Shown here piece by piece: positions 50,064-61,512 of a DNA stretch of 64,000 nt. Every line of letters begins with the position of its first letter. Position 1 is the first letter of the stretch. Both the position numbers and the translations under genes were made by a program. The notes under the pieces were generated by a model. That model saw nothing but the letters and a program-made list of their open reading frames with translations, was not told where the DNA came from and searched no databases. Location: the NCBI RefSeq assembly GCF_024868665.1, contig NC_079898.1, positions 24,227,191-24,291,190 on the forward strand. The letters are read 5' to 3'. Origin of the DNA: Triplophysa rosa (Eukaryota; Chordata; Actinopteri; Cypriniformes; Nemacheilidae).

Positions 50064-50155
50064 TCATCTGAGCAAGAGTGTCAGGCAGAAGGTGCAGATG
50101 AGCTGGACGCTCGGAGGAAGATGGCGGAGACTGCGGTCGGACCCAGAGAGCACTG
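50064..50155 (-). CDS. mdga1: Terminal coding exon of MDGA-like gene: GPI-anchor signal and stop
   Basis: The minus-strand acceptor TTCTTGTGTTTATATTTACAG is followed by 92 coding bases ending in TGA at 50064-50066. Entering in phase 1 from the exon at 57012, it encodes AVLSGSDRSLRHLPPS followed by the hydrophobic tail VQLICTFCLTLLL and a final Arg. This is a classical GPI-attachment signal: small residues (SGS) as a candidate omega site, a polar spacer, then a hydrophobic stretch to the C terminus. Length and layout agree with the end of vertebrate MDGA1, which I recall as a similarly short tail rich in Gly/Ser then Leu. MDGA proteins sit on the outer neuronal surface and bind neuroligins, limiting neurexin-neuroligin contact. 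MDGA2 is the main alternative. Confidence 0.8.
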
Positions 50156-50158
50156 CTG
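50151..50158 (-). other. Tandem NAGNAG splice acceptor
   Basis: The acceptor reads TTTACAGCAG|TGC. Using the first AG gives ...Thr-Ala-Val-Leu; using the second gives ...Thr-Val-Leu. Both stay in frame, so one alanine just before the GPI signal may be optional. Confidence 0.6.
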
Positions 50159-52361
50159 TAAATATAAACACAAGAAAGAAATTGCAGGTTAACATGAAAT
50201 AAGTGTCCTTCATGTGCATCATTCATTGGTACCGTCACACTTTGCCAAGACCCATCTTGTTAAAAACACTTATAAATCAATATAATTACTGTGGGGTCAA
50301 ACACTTTTCAGACTGGTTGTGTAGAAACAGCTGTTGTAAATGGTTTTGTGTTTCTGTTTGAGCAAAAGGACCTTAGGACACTGAAATAGCAGATCAGATG
50401 GATGAGGTTACAGCGACTGCCATCATCGCGTGACTAAACTAGCACCCGCAAGCGCTAAAATCTACGAGCTACGGAAGATGAACGACCTGCGTGGGGACAA
50501 TTACAAGTCATTACATCTCAGAGGTAATCCTGAGTAATAACTCGCTACACAGCTCAAAGAAAAAGGACATGCTTGCAGTGTTATTTAAACATTAATACAA
50601 CAGTGACTGCTATCATAAACACACACACACACATTTCATTATGCATGCAAGCTGCCAACAAAATAAGTTTAATAAATAAATAGCAGGTATTGTATTTTAA
50701 AAAATCAATAGGAATTTATATCAAGAGTTTCCCCGGCTAGCAGGAAATCAATAAATTCATAATAACGCTTTTTATTCTTCCTTTTCAATAAAGAACCAGA
50801 TTGGGTGAGCCGTGACATCTTTCTCAAGGACCTTTGAAGGAGGTGGGTAATTTCGAGAGTGGGTGTACGGATCTGCTGGCTAAGGATTGTGTATGCGTGT
50901 GGACAGACTACATGTGTACCTGTGTAACTACAGACGTTTTTCAAGTAAATAGGACTGATAGTGTAATCTCTGTTTAGAGAAAGAGAGCGTAATTTGTAAA
51001 TAAATGTTTCAAAAATGTGACTTTCGCCTCTCTACCGCCACCTCTGTTTGAAAGGTAAAATTACAGGTTACTTTACATACCTGTAGGTTGAAGTCAAATG
51101 ATGCCAAACTGACATTTCACATGAAATCGTACCTAAATGTGAATTTGGGAAACATAACAGTCTTGTTTCATTTTTTGGCTCGTTTATTTTTTACCAAATA
51201 TATAAATCGCACCTCATTAATATACTTATTAAATCCACCAATAACACAAATGGACTTAATGAATTGCAATATGGCATGAGTCTCTTTCTCCCTCCATTAA
51301 TGTGACTTTTCACAACTGTCTGTACTGCATCTACTATGATTCAGAAATAATTTTGCGTGAACATATGCGAATACAAATAAATGTTTGGTTATTGTGAATA
51401 TTTGAGAAGGTATCGCAATACACTGTACATCTAAACGCAATCACTGTTATTATACAGCATCCTCTAATTCACTTCCATTGTTTTCAGACTCTCTGACAGG
51501 CTGTGGTCCAGAGATTTTCTAGGTCAGTGGATACGCGTGATGAGATATATAAAAGCGGTCTGCAAAAAGGTTCAGAGTTGCGGGTTGCGGCCCCCCAGTT
51601 CCGTCACTCCGTCGCCTCTGTTTCAAAGTCTGCACATAGTTTCTCTCACTCTCCCCCTCTCTCTCCATTCTTCCTATTCTACCTCTCCGCCCTACAGCCA
51701 AATCCCAGTCAGGGTGTGATTTATGGGGACGCGGTAACACATGGGACGTCAGAGCCAATCATCATTCATCTCTAAAGAACAGCTCATGGTTGAGCTCCCA
51801 TGGGCAGCACCCCGAGCCGAACAAGCCAATGAGGAGAAATGGAGGAGAAAAGAGGAGAGTCACTGCGACTCTGGAGTACATATATTGTCTTTACATACCA
51901 CAATATTGAACTAATAGTTAAAAAAGAAATTCTGTTAAAATAACATTGAAACATTCTGTGAATATTTCGTGGTCAATTTGTGGTTACACTAAATAAAGCC
52001 AATTCCTTAATGACGACATAGTCTAGGGCTAGGAAGTGACATCATTAAACAAAGGTCTTTAAGTTTAAGCAGTTTTTTGAAGCTGAATTTAAAGAGTTCA
52101 AAGGTGCTGAATGACAATAATGAGACAGAAAAGAAGCAAAGGCAAGAGAAGAGTTTCATTGATGAATGCACATCCACTGCAAAGCCTCATGGGTAAAAGA
52201 CAAAGCCTGCCAGCTAACAACGCACACACACAAACATACACATTTCTAGAACCAACAACAGCTATCAGCGATCTGTGCGGTTCTCTGTGAGCTTTCACAG
52301 TGATTGATCTTAATCATTAATTTGGCTTTTTGCTTGTGCCCGGCGGAGCACCGCACGCAGC

Positions 52362-52496
52362 TCACGCTACACTTTCCTGTGTGTAAGCACAGTTCAGCAC
52401 CTGTGGGCGGCACGAACAGGTTTTACCGCGTGGGCCGCACTTGCCCCGTGTGTGTGTGATATAACAGCAGTGTTCATGACTGCCCGGGCACAGAAA
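52362..52496 (-). CDS. Candidate cysteine-rich exon inside the MDGA intron
   Basis: A good acceptor (CACCGTCTCTCCTCCAG) precedes 44 codons and a stop. The peptide begins FLCPGSHEHCCYITHTRG and continues KCGPRGKTCSCRPQVLNC, then AYTQESVA. Seven cysteines in 33 residues suggest a secreted, disulphide-bonded domain. The GPRGKTCSC part recalls the C-terminal knot of CART peptides (GK-x-C-x-C followed by a further Cys), but spacing differs and the usual final Cys-Leu is absent, so I do not assign it. The host frame extends upstream to 52634 without obvious domain. In phase 0 it cannot follow the phase-1 MDGA exon in this frame. It may be chance. Confidence 0.2.
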   Translation of the reverse strand, partial: FLCPGSHEHCCYITHTRGKCGPRGKTCSCRPQVLNCAYTQESVA

Positions 52497-55400
52497 CTGG
52501 AGGAGAGACGGTGCGCTGCCAGATACTTGGCAAGGTTGCATTAAAACTTTAAAAAAGAGTGGAGTTTTCTTTCTTTTCGTTTCACCTTGACAGGTTTCTG
52601 GGGTGTTTAAGCATTTTAAAACAGAAAAAATCACTCCTGAGCTTTGGTAGCTGTGAGGGATTGGTTTACAAATAAGAACATGGCCAAAAAAGACAAGAGA
52701 GGGAGCAGATGAACAGATGAGTCAAGGCTCAGGTCATGTCATGAAAACCACACACTTTTCATCCGATTGTTTCCTGTTACCTCTATCGCTGGCCGGGGTC
52801 TGTTTAGAGCAAAAAGCCCATAATTTAACCAGAAAAAGAGTGCACAGCTTGTTCAATTGTTCATGTACACACATTTTGTTAAATGACGCCACACTACATG
52901 CAAAGAATAGTAATGGAGCTTTAAAAACGTGGCACAAACAGATGTACTGAAATGTAAACGTTCTGTTGAGCGTCTGTGAATATGAACATAATCTATGATA
53001 ACACTGACGTGTGTATAAACTATTTTCCAACAGATTTCTCTTACTGTCTGTCATAGGTCATAAAAAACAAAATAGAGCCAAACTTTTACTATTGGCTGAG
53101 TTGACTAGGAATCAATTGACTACGAATTTTGAGCTAGCAAAAATGTTGAAACAAAGCACAACAGAGCCGTTTCGAAAAATTTATTTATGAATGGCTAAAG
53201 TGATCTATGCATATTTAAATGGGAGAGAAAGAATAACACAAGACCTTGAATTTAATTGCTTATTTGTGCCGCTACTAACATAGCTAGTAGGAACTCTTAC
53301 AGTACAGCTCGCATTTTACTTCAAAACTTCCAATTGTATAACTTAAATTTATAACTTACCTTCATAGTTGGCACTAACATTTTCTTGACCATTTCTTTTA
53401 TTTACTTCAGTAAAACTAATCATTCTTAATAATGCAATTTATTACATTGTGAATCTTTTAAAATGTTTTTCTTTAAATTAAAATAAAAGTAATGCATCAA
53501 ACTACTATGTCTAAAAAGTACACAAATCGAAAAAGAATATCTTTTCATAAATCAATGATGTTTGTTCAATTACATTTAAGAGAAATTAGCAGTTTTTAGC
53601 AGGGCTAATTGTTAATAAAATAAGATGTCCTAAAATAAGGCTCTATTCTTTCAAATATTTTATTTTATTACTTTCTCTGTGGATAAAATATATAACCCAT
53701 AAATGATCTTGTCGGCCTTTGTGAAATTCACCCAGTAAGAATAAAGCTTTTGCCATTTTTAACATTCAGTGCAAGAAGGCCAAGCCTTTAATTCATCAAA
53801 ATCAAATCACTGTGGCCCGAGAACTGAGATTTAAACCTTGAGCAGAAAGAAGAGTTGAAGAGTTTGGTTCCAAAACGCTATAATCCCATTTTGATTAATT
53901 TGAGTAAAAATGTGTTTTCTTTAGAAAGACAGTGGCAAGATGAAAACCACTATTTTCTGTTTCACATAGCATCTTAAAAATTAAAAATCCAGATTTTGAT
54001 TTTATTATAAAAACTGATAATTTTTCCCAAAAATGCAATAAATCCATGACAATTTTTTTTTCAAAATGCAATAAATCCATTGAATCAATATAAAAGTTAT
54101 TTTTCATATTGAAACTGTTGAAAATACACAACAAAGTGAGTTGATCCATGCACATATGACAGCCTCTGAACTCAATACAATACTAATCTTACATACAGGC
54201 ACTGGACTAAAAATACATTCAATCAGTCATCGCTGCTAAAATAAATTCAAGGGGTCATCTTTTTAATGCGATAAATTACTGCCTCGTCTTCTTAATCTCC
54301 TCACGTAAATGATTAGATTTTGATGGCTTACGTTTCTTCCCACCGCAGAAACCAGCACAGGTTCATCAATGCCTTCAAAATTATTCATTTTGTTTGTTTG
54401 TTTGTTAAACACAAAGTACAAAGTAGATCAGGGAAACTTTATTATTATTTTTTTATTCTTTTATCAGGGAAACTAGGAGCCGACCGTATTCAGAGCACCG
54501 CCATTACCGTTTACAGTGCGTGGAATGCTGTGCTGTGATTGGTTGAGCGGATGTGTCGTATTCTGCATAGAAGTGAGACTGGCGTATATTGCGGTTTGGA
54601 AAAAAAGGGAGAAAACATGACAGAATAACACAGCGGATATCGCATTTTGCGTAAAATTAAAAAGTGACCTTTCAATACCGACCTGATATAATACTGGTTT
54701 TGGCAGAAACTCATTTTTTTTAAAATGGCGTTTATCGCGTTTTGGAACCAAACTCTTCAGATGTTGAGCAGAATGTCAGCGACCGTTAGTCCACTTTAAC
54801 ATTCATTGTGCACAAAATAACTATTAAATGTAAATAGATAAAAACATAATGTGTTCATGCATGCTTGATAAAACATGACGATGAGTAACTGATGATAGAA
54901 TCTTGATTTTAATGAAAATGTAAAAATGCAGAAATATTTCACTGAGGTTTTATTAACAACACTATTGATTTGTCTTGCTAAATGCTTTTATAGAGCTGTA
55001 ATGAGTGTAATTCTGTACAAAGGGTCGGGTTTGAGATGTTTTTTTTTTTTCTGAACCAGAAGAGCAGTGATCTTCAAGGTTATTTATAAAGGAGCTATTG
55101 AGTGTTTAACACGTTACAAAAAGCATTTTTAACTGCGTTCTGGAACATCTTGGAATGTTCTTTAGGTTCCCTGACAGCTCTAATAATACATAAACGTTTT
55201 CATCATCACAATCTTGTAGGAAACTTCATTTAAATTAATAAAAATAAAGGTTTTCATTCACAGACAATAACGGCAGCAGTACTGTTGTCAATCGATCTAT
55301 CAGACAGGAAACACTTTCTGTCTTCCGTTCACGACGAACAGTAGTATCAAAACTTACAGCGGAAAAATATGGGTAAATCTTACAAAAGCATGTCAATTTC

Positions 55401-55654
55401 TTCAAACTCCATTAAAAGAATCAGAGTTTGCATAAAGAGAATGAAGGCCAGTTTTCTTCGAGCATTGTAACATTTCTTTATGGCCAACTTTTCAATTTTC
55501 CCACCTAATTCTCATTCTCATATCTGGCAGATATTTTACTTTATTTTTCGTGAATTCCATTATTCTCACTTTTTTGTATATTTGTGCATTTTTGCACTAT
55601 TTGAATTCAAATAATTTCAATGTGGTACAATATTGTGACAATGAAAATGAACAG

Positions 55655-56172
55655 AATTAAAGACCATTCCAAATTTTCATTTCATCAGGATTTCTAGATG
55701 TATTGTGGCCATTCTAGTCAAGTGTCTGTTGAATTTCAACAAAATCAAACCTCAGACGTGACAAAGTCATCCAGCAACAACGTGAAAGACTGACAGCATG
55801 ACAAGACACATGAAAACTGTGATAAAAATCCAGGTTATCACATAAAAAATAATTTTTGATCTTTTCCTAAATACATGTACAAATTGAACTGTTGAATTGC
55901 TTGAAAGTGAATACGAACTTGTTTTCTTGGCAGTATTTGAGAACTGGAAAAATACACAGCATCTTTTCTGTTATTTTCATTTTCTGCAAATAAATCAAAT
56001 AAACAATATTTTTATTTGAAGTATGGTACAAATATTGTTAGTAAGTCGAATCAAAGTTAGTAGAATGTAACAAAAATGATAATTTCTCCCAAAGGCACAT
56101 AACTATACAAATACAGAAAAACTATCAATAAATTTGGAATGGTCTCTTAATATTTTTGGTGGCTGTATACTT
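55655..56172. mobile_element. Tc1/mariner-like MITE
   Basis: The right end reads GGAATGGTCTCTTAATATTT then TTGGTGGCTGTATAC. Near the left TTAAAGACCATTCCAAATTT is its inverted partner, with the outermost bases lost. It contains no transposase. Confidence 0.55.
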
Positions 56173-56651
56173 AACAAATACTTTACTGCATCACGAGAAT
56201 GTCTGAGAAAAACACACAAAAAAGCATAATGGTCCTATATGTTTCTCATTTGATTTTGGGGTAAAATATTACCCAGACATGTTCTTGTGCGATCACCCTT
56301 ATCTCCTCGGGGAAGTATGGGGAGAATGGCATTCTGGACAGCTGCCCTGTCTCACCGCCCTGTCTGGCGCTGGGCCTTTTCCTGTCTGTGTGCATACACA
56401 TCCTGTGCCAGGACAAGCATTGAGGAGGAGACCCGGGCCACCAGAGGGCTGCACGAGGTGAGGAGAAGCCAGAAGAGTCGGGCCCTGAGCCCGGGCCCCT
56501 GTAGCCCACTACAGATGCCGTTAGCACTCGACAGGACAGAGCTCGACGTTAACACCAACACCGCTGGCATGGCTTCAAGCATACTCTCAGTCTTGGCACA
56601 TCTCACTTTCTGTCATTTCATTTCCAAATCCTTTCTGTTTTAATGGAGTTA

Positions 56652-56790
56652 TAGCAATACTTCACCCAAAAATTTAAGTTCTGTCATCATTACTCACCCT
56701 CACATCACACCAAACCCGTTTGACTTTCTGTCTTTCTTTCTTTCGAGAAACACAAAAAAGGACACTTTGAAGAACGTATTCATTGAGCAC
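56652..56790. mobile_element. Angel-like MITE fragment
   Basis: Only the left arm remains: ATACTTCACCCAAAAATTTA, TTCTGTCATCATTACTCACC and a CTTTCTTTCTTTCGAGAAAC turn. Confidence 0.6.
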
Positions 56791-57011
56791 CACATAAATA
56801 TATTTCAGCTTATTTCTTTGGTCAGTCTATGGTCACTTTAAATGTTCTCGCTGCTGCTTCTTAATTTACAGACTCTAGGTCACTGAAACACAGTATGACC
56901 TGAACTCAGACTGCCAGTGAAGCTGTGTCTGCATGAAAAGACATAATGAAATTCATTACTGGAGGATTATGGTGAGGGCTCTTCTTTTTGTGTACTAAAG
57001 ATGCTACAGAC

Positions 57012-57120
57012 CTGTTTTGTCCACGTTGTCCTGTTGCTTGCATTTTCCCTTGGTAACCGAAACGTCATCGATGGCGATGTCTCCCTCAAAGCCGTTGCCA
57101 CGGATACCTTCAAATATCAC
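57012..57120 (-). CDS. mdga1: Exon encoding the end of the MAM domain, MDGA-like gene
   Basis: The acceptor TTTGTCAG and the donor ACAG|GTCTGT frame a 109-nt exon (phase 0 in, phase 1 out). It encodes [20 protein letters not shown] followed by [16 protein letters not shown]. The [15 protein letters not shown] pattern is the conserved last strand of MAM domains, extracellular adhesion modules. In MDGA proteins the MAM domain is the last folded unit, followed by a short basic-polar linker with one Cys (KGxC) and the GPI signal, exactly as here. Neuropilins and receptor phosphatases (PTPRM group) also have MAM domains, but theirs are followed by other domains. The next exon (50064-50155) settles the choice. 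Confidence 0.85.
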
Positions 57121-58598
57121 CTGACAAAGACACGCGGGAGTTAGACGGCTCTTTCGCTTAAACCCACACGAGTCCATTAAAACAGACATTAGTCCATTTT
57201 CATTTCATTTGTGTCCATCAAAAACACACAGATGGTCTGAAATGCTGAAACACAGCACGCTTGTGAGATGTCACAACCAGTAATGAGTGAGATTCTTATT
57301 CACTTCATGATTTAAATCAGTTGAGTTTACACAAGACAAGAAATGTATTACATTTTTAACAGAAGTTTGTTTGTCCAAACACAACACATTAATAATGTAT
57401 TCATTATAATTGATCATTAATCACAGTTTATGCTTTTGACCGATTATGCCCATTTTTTCCCAACAATCAATAAAACAATGCAAATAAATGTCCACCTCAT
57501 TATTCTAAGGTGATTTAATAAGCTGTAAATAAATACTGAAATCAATGATGTATGGAACATTTATGAAACTTATTTAGGATATGTTTATGAAATATATAAA
57601 TGACATAAACAGTGCTCTTGGTTGCATTTTCAATGATGATTATAAATGTGGAAATACTTCATGTTACGTAATTCATACTGAAAAAGTATATTATATTATT
57701 AAAAACTACAACTGCAATGTTTTAACACTTTTTTTCCCTCAATTCTCAATTGATAACTTAATCCAAATTTCTCAATTTAACTCAGAATGGTGCACACCTG
57801 TCATCTAGCTGAGCATTGTTGCTGTATTCAGCACGGTAAAAGAACCAAATACATGAATGTAACAAACTTATATTATGTGTAATTGAGAAAACAATTGCAA
57901 AGTGGTCCATTAAATCATAATAATACGGTTCCACCTTCACTCGTCGCTGGTGTTTATTTCCTCTCTGTGTAACCTGTGTTTGATTGACAGCTTAATTACA
58001 CAGAATCTAAAGCTCACTGCAGAGACCTAATCAGATTCATGTCAAAGCCCACATTCAGTCAAACTGGAGTTTACAGAATTACCCCCCTCCCCGGCTGAAA
58101 CAAACACCTTTATACACACACATACACTCAGCACCCCCTCCAAGCTCCAGCTGCTTGACTAACACACAATTAATTTAAATGTATAAGCAAATGTGCACAG
58201 AGCTATTGGATACACATTCAGTTTTACCCACAGCACCTTAGCAATACATCTAAATCAATTTGGCACGTTCGGAAACTTTTAGAATAAGTTGTGCTGAACG
58301 TTTGCCTGAAGTGGACACTTCTTTATTAATGTGCACAGGAATTGTTAGAATCCTGAAATCTCTGATTGTATTACAATTTAATAAAGTTTTAGCAAACTTT
58401 TTGTCTGAACCACCCCCAACCCTTCGTCTGCAGCATTCAATGAATTCCTAATGGGGTTCAGGGTATGACGTCCACAGGACGATCGAAAACAATGAACACA
58501 ACTATTAAACAGTTCATATAAAGCAAAACAACAACATAAAATATTAAAAATAAATCCATAATCATATCTATTTATTATATATTATTGACTATATACTG

Positions 58599-58625
58599 TA
58601 TATATATATATATATATATATATAT
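58599..58625. repeat. (TA)n microsatellite
   Basis: A pure TA run of about 27 bases, followed by imperfect TTA/ATA triplet tracts to 58775. Confidence 0.95.
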
Positions 58626-60599
58626 GTTTGCCAATATGGGGTAAACTAGAGCATTCTGGAATACAAAGTGTTTTTTGTATTAATGAGTAATTATATAATA
58701 ATAATTATTATTATTATAACAATAATAATAGTAAAATAGTAGTTGTTCTGTTATTATTATTATTATTATATTAAAACAAATAATCAAATTATATACAGTT
58801 TTTACTATATTAAAATATTTATTATATAAGATAATTAATCATCATCAAAACATTTCATATTTTACAATTATTTAACCAATTACTCATGATTATTAATATA
58901 ACTAATGGTTTTCGAAATACCCATATTGTGTGCAATATAACATTAATAACCAACCTAATTCCAATTTAAATTCCAATTTGCATTCCTTTCAAATTCAATT
59001 CAAGTTTAAATTCAAACCAAATTGTGAACTTGAGCTGTATATGGAGCCTAATCCTGTTGTTTCAGAGGGGTTATATATAGTGCGAGACCCTTAAGTTAAA
59101 ACAACAACCAAGGCACATCCAAGGTTTACATTCTTGATCCCAAGTGAAGACAGAACACTTAGCTTAGTATACACCCTCATGACCCTTGTGTTTTCATAAA
59201 CGCACACACACATCATTACCCCAGTCTCTCTCTATATGCCCAGCAGAACGAGTCACTCCTCTGAATAAACAACACGAGAGGAGAAGTACGGATTCAAGGG
59301 AAGAGGCAGATGGGTAATTAAATTTGCTGGCGTGTGTAAAACTCTCTCTTTCTGTGCTAATTGGCTGCGGGGGGCACAGTGGACGCAGAGCGACATGACA
59401 TCAAGGCAATGTCAAGTACTGCAGCCATACCTGCTTACCTGAATATATGTTCATTATCCACTCACAAACGAACGCTCACGCAAACATATTTAACCACACT
59501 TTCAATCACAAGGTCACCGTGACACACAAACATCAACACACAAACACAGAGATGAGCTGACTGCCAGGGAAGGTGTTGGTTGTAATTGGTAGGCGAGGCG
59601 GCGCGAGTGTTTTCTCTGTTAGTGAATGCAAATGGCTTTCTGGAACGGGTGGAGCTCAGTTCAGTTTAGTGGGCTGAGCTCATTACGGGCATGACAGACT
59701 ATTCACCTCTCATACATGAGCTTACACGCCAGAAGAGACGCAGAGAGAAACAATTATGTGTGGCGTCTGAGTGGCACAGGCATCCAGACGCCTCTCCACT
59801 TCTACATTCATTACATCGCAGGGAGAGATAGGAGCGTGATGTCGACAGACAGAAACCGAGGGGAGGTAAAGCCAAATAAAAAATCTGTCATTATTTATTT
59901 ACCCTTGTGTCATTCCAAGGTCTTGTGACTTTATTATGGAACGCAAATGGAGAACTTTTGCTTAGGAGAAATTCGAACGAAAAAAGAGACGACGGGTTCA
60001 AATACACGAAGAGTATGGCAGTGTAAAATGGATGTAGATTGTAGATGTAAAATAATCTGGATTTGGGTAAATGTGATGAGAAATGCTTGAGCTCATATTG
60101 AGATCTTCAATAATATTGACTTTTGTTGGCAGACCTGACAAATCTGAGCTCAGTTTGAGACACTGTTGAGATCTCCTTTGGGACATTTGTGAGATTTCTG
60201 ACTATTTCTTGAGAAACTAAAACATTTACTCTGCATTTAATCTCATGAATATCTACAAGACATGATTGAAATTGCTCTTCTGTGTTTTATCTTTCTTACA
60301 GACAGGAAAACAGAGTAGTCGACTAATCGTTCACACAACCCAGATTTGGAAAACATGTATTTTTGCACATCGCGACTGTAGAGCGGCACCAGCAGAAACA
60401 CGAGAGCCGAGCATGATGGGAAATTTGAAGAGCAGAGAGATGAGAGGTTAATGGATAACAAACACAGCAAAGAGCTGAGAGCATGAGCAGAGAGACGAGG
60501 AAGTGCGGATAAAGAGGATAAAGAGAAGAGAGGAGATGATGAGGAATTCAGAAAGAGCTTAAAGCGCTGTGTGAAAGTGGATCAGCGCTCGGCAGAATG

Positions 60600-60800
60600 G
60601 ATGCTTTTCTCTGCTTCTCTCCGGCTCCATCTTTTCAGAAAATCATCATTAAGCAAAGCTAATTAGCAGCCCTCCCTCGGTCCCTGAACTCTTCTTTTGT
60701 AAAGCTCCTGCCTTTTGTCCTCGTCTAGTCTCCCTGCTGGCATCTATCACATGGCCGCGCTGAGCATTTCTGCCTCCAGTGACCTTTCCCATTAGCATAT
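60600..60800. other. Possible conserved non-coding element
   Basis: Unique sequence with AAGCAAAGCTAATTAGCAGC, ATCTATCACATGGCCGCGCT and CCCATTAGCATATGCATAGA. Homeobox and octamer-like cores are visible. No frame is coding. A visual call only. Confidence 0.3.
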
Positions 60801-60943
60801 GCATAGACTTTAGATGTATGTAAAGGTAACTGTAGAATTTAGAGTTTTACTTTAACAGAGGAAAATGTGATCACCTAGAAAAATGTCATGATTTGAGGTA
60901 TCGTTCATGTCTGCAGTTTAATACATTTGCTCATTGATTTTAA

Positions 60944-61512
60944 GGCATGGTTCACCCCAAAATAGAATTCGGCCATCATTTTTTCACCCTCATGTCAATC
61001 AAAACCTGTATATGACTCACAAAAGATCGTTTGAGAAATGTTTGTGTCCATACAATGGAAGTCAAACGTTATTTATAAAGCACTTTTTAGAAACAACTTG
61101 TTGTGTGCCGAAGTGCTGCACAAGCATAAGCAATACAATATAAGAATATCAAAAAGACAAACTACCAAAACGTTCGTAAGTAAGATCAAATAAAAGTAAA
61201 GTAAATAAAAATAGCAGCTCTCACACGGAGTGAAACGGCAAACTATAAAAATAGGTTTTTAAACTGACTTGAAAATAGTGTTTGGGTCTTTCTAACATGT
61301 AGGCAGATTATTCCAAAGTTTAGGCCCCGCCACTGCAAACGCACGGTCACCTCTATTCTTATTAAGTCAATAGGGTTCAATGTTGTGTGGCTAGCAACAT
61401 TCTTCAAAATATCTTCTTTCTTACTTCTGCAGAGGAAAGAAAGTCATAAAGGTTTGAAATGACGAGAGTGAGTAGACAGAATTTTCATTTTGGGGTGAAC
61501 AATTGGGGGGCA
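60944..61512. mobile_element. Angel-like MITE split by an insertion
   Basis: The left part 60944-61065 (GGTTCACCCCAAAATAGAAT to ATACAATGGAAGTCAA) and the right part 61371-61512 (ending TTCATTTTGGGGTGAAC) form one foldback copy once 61066-61370 is removed. Confidence 0.75.
61066..61370. mobile_element. Insertion with 7-bp direct repeats inside an Angel-like MITE
   Basis: AAGTCAA occurs at 61059-61065 and again at 61364-61370, flanking about 300 bases of unrelated sequence (CACTTTTTAGAAACAACTTG, CGAAGTGCTGCACAAGCATA). The inserted family is not identified. It could be a LINE 3' end or a SINE without recognisable tRNA boxes. Confidence 0.65.

Larger units (their letters stand above)
50156..57011 (-). 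other. Last intron of the MDGA-like gene
   Basis: It is bounded by donor ACAG|GTCTGT (57010-57011) and the tandem acceptor at 50156. It contains a cysteine-rich candidate exon (52362-52496), a mariner-like MITE, an Angel-like fragment and a GC-rich patch at 56280-56640. No other feature is supported. Confidence 0.7.

Noticed and set aside
56246..56643. GC-rich minus-strand frames at 56246-56606 considered as the last MDGA exon
   Set aside because: A TAG acceptor with a TGCTAAC branch-like site allows a phase-1 join, but the frame lacks a terminal hydrophobic tail. The exon at 50064-50155 gives a textbook GPI signal with a better acceptor.
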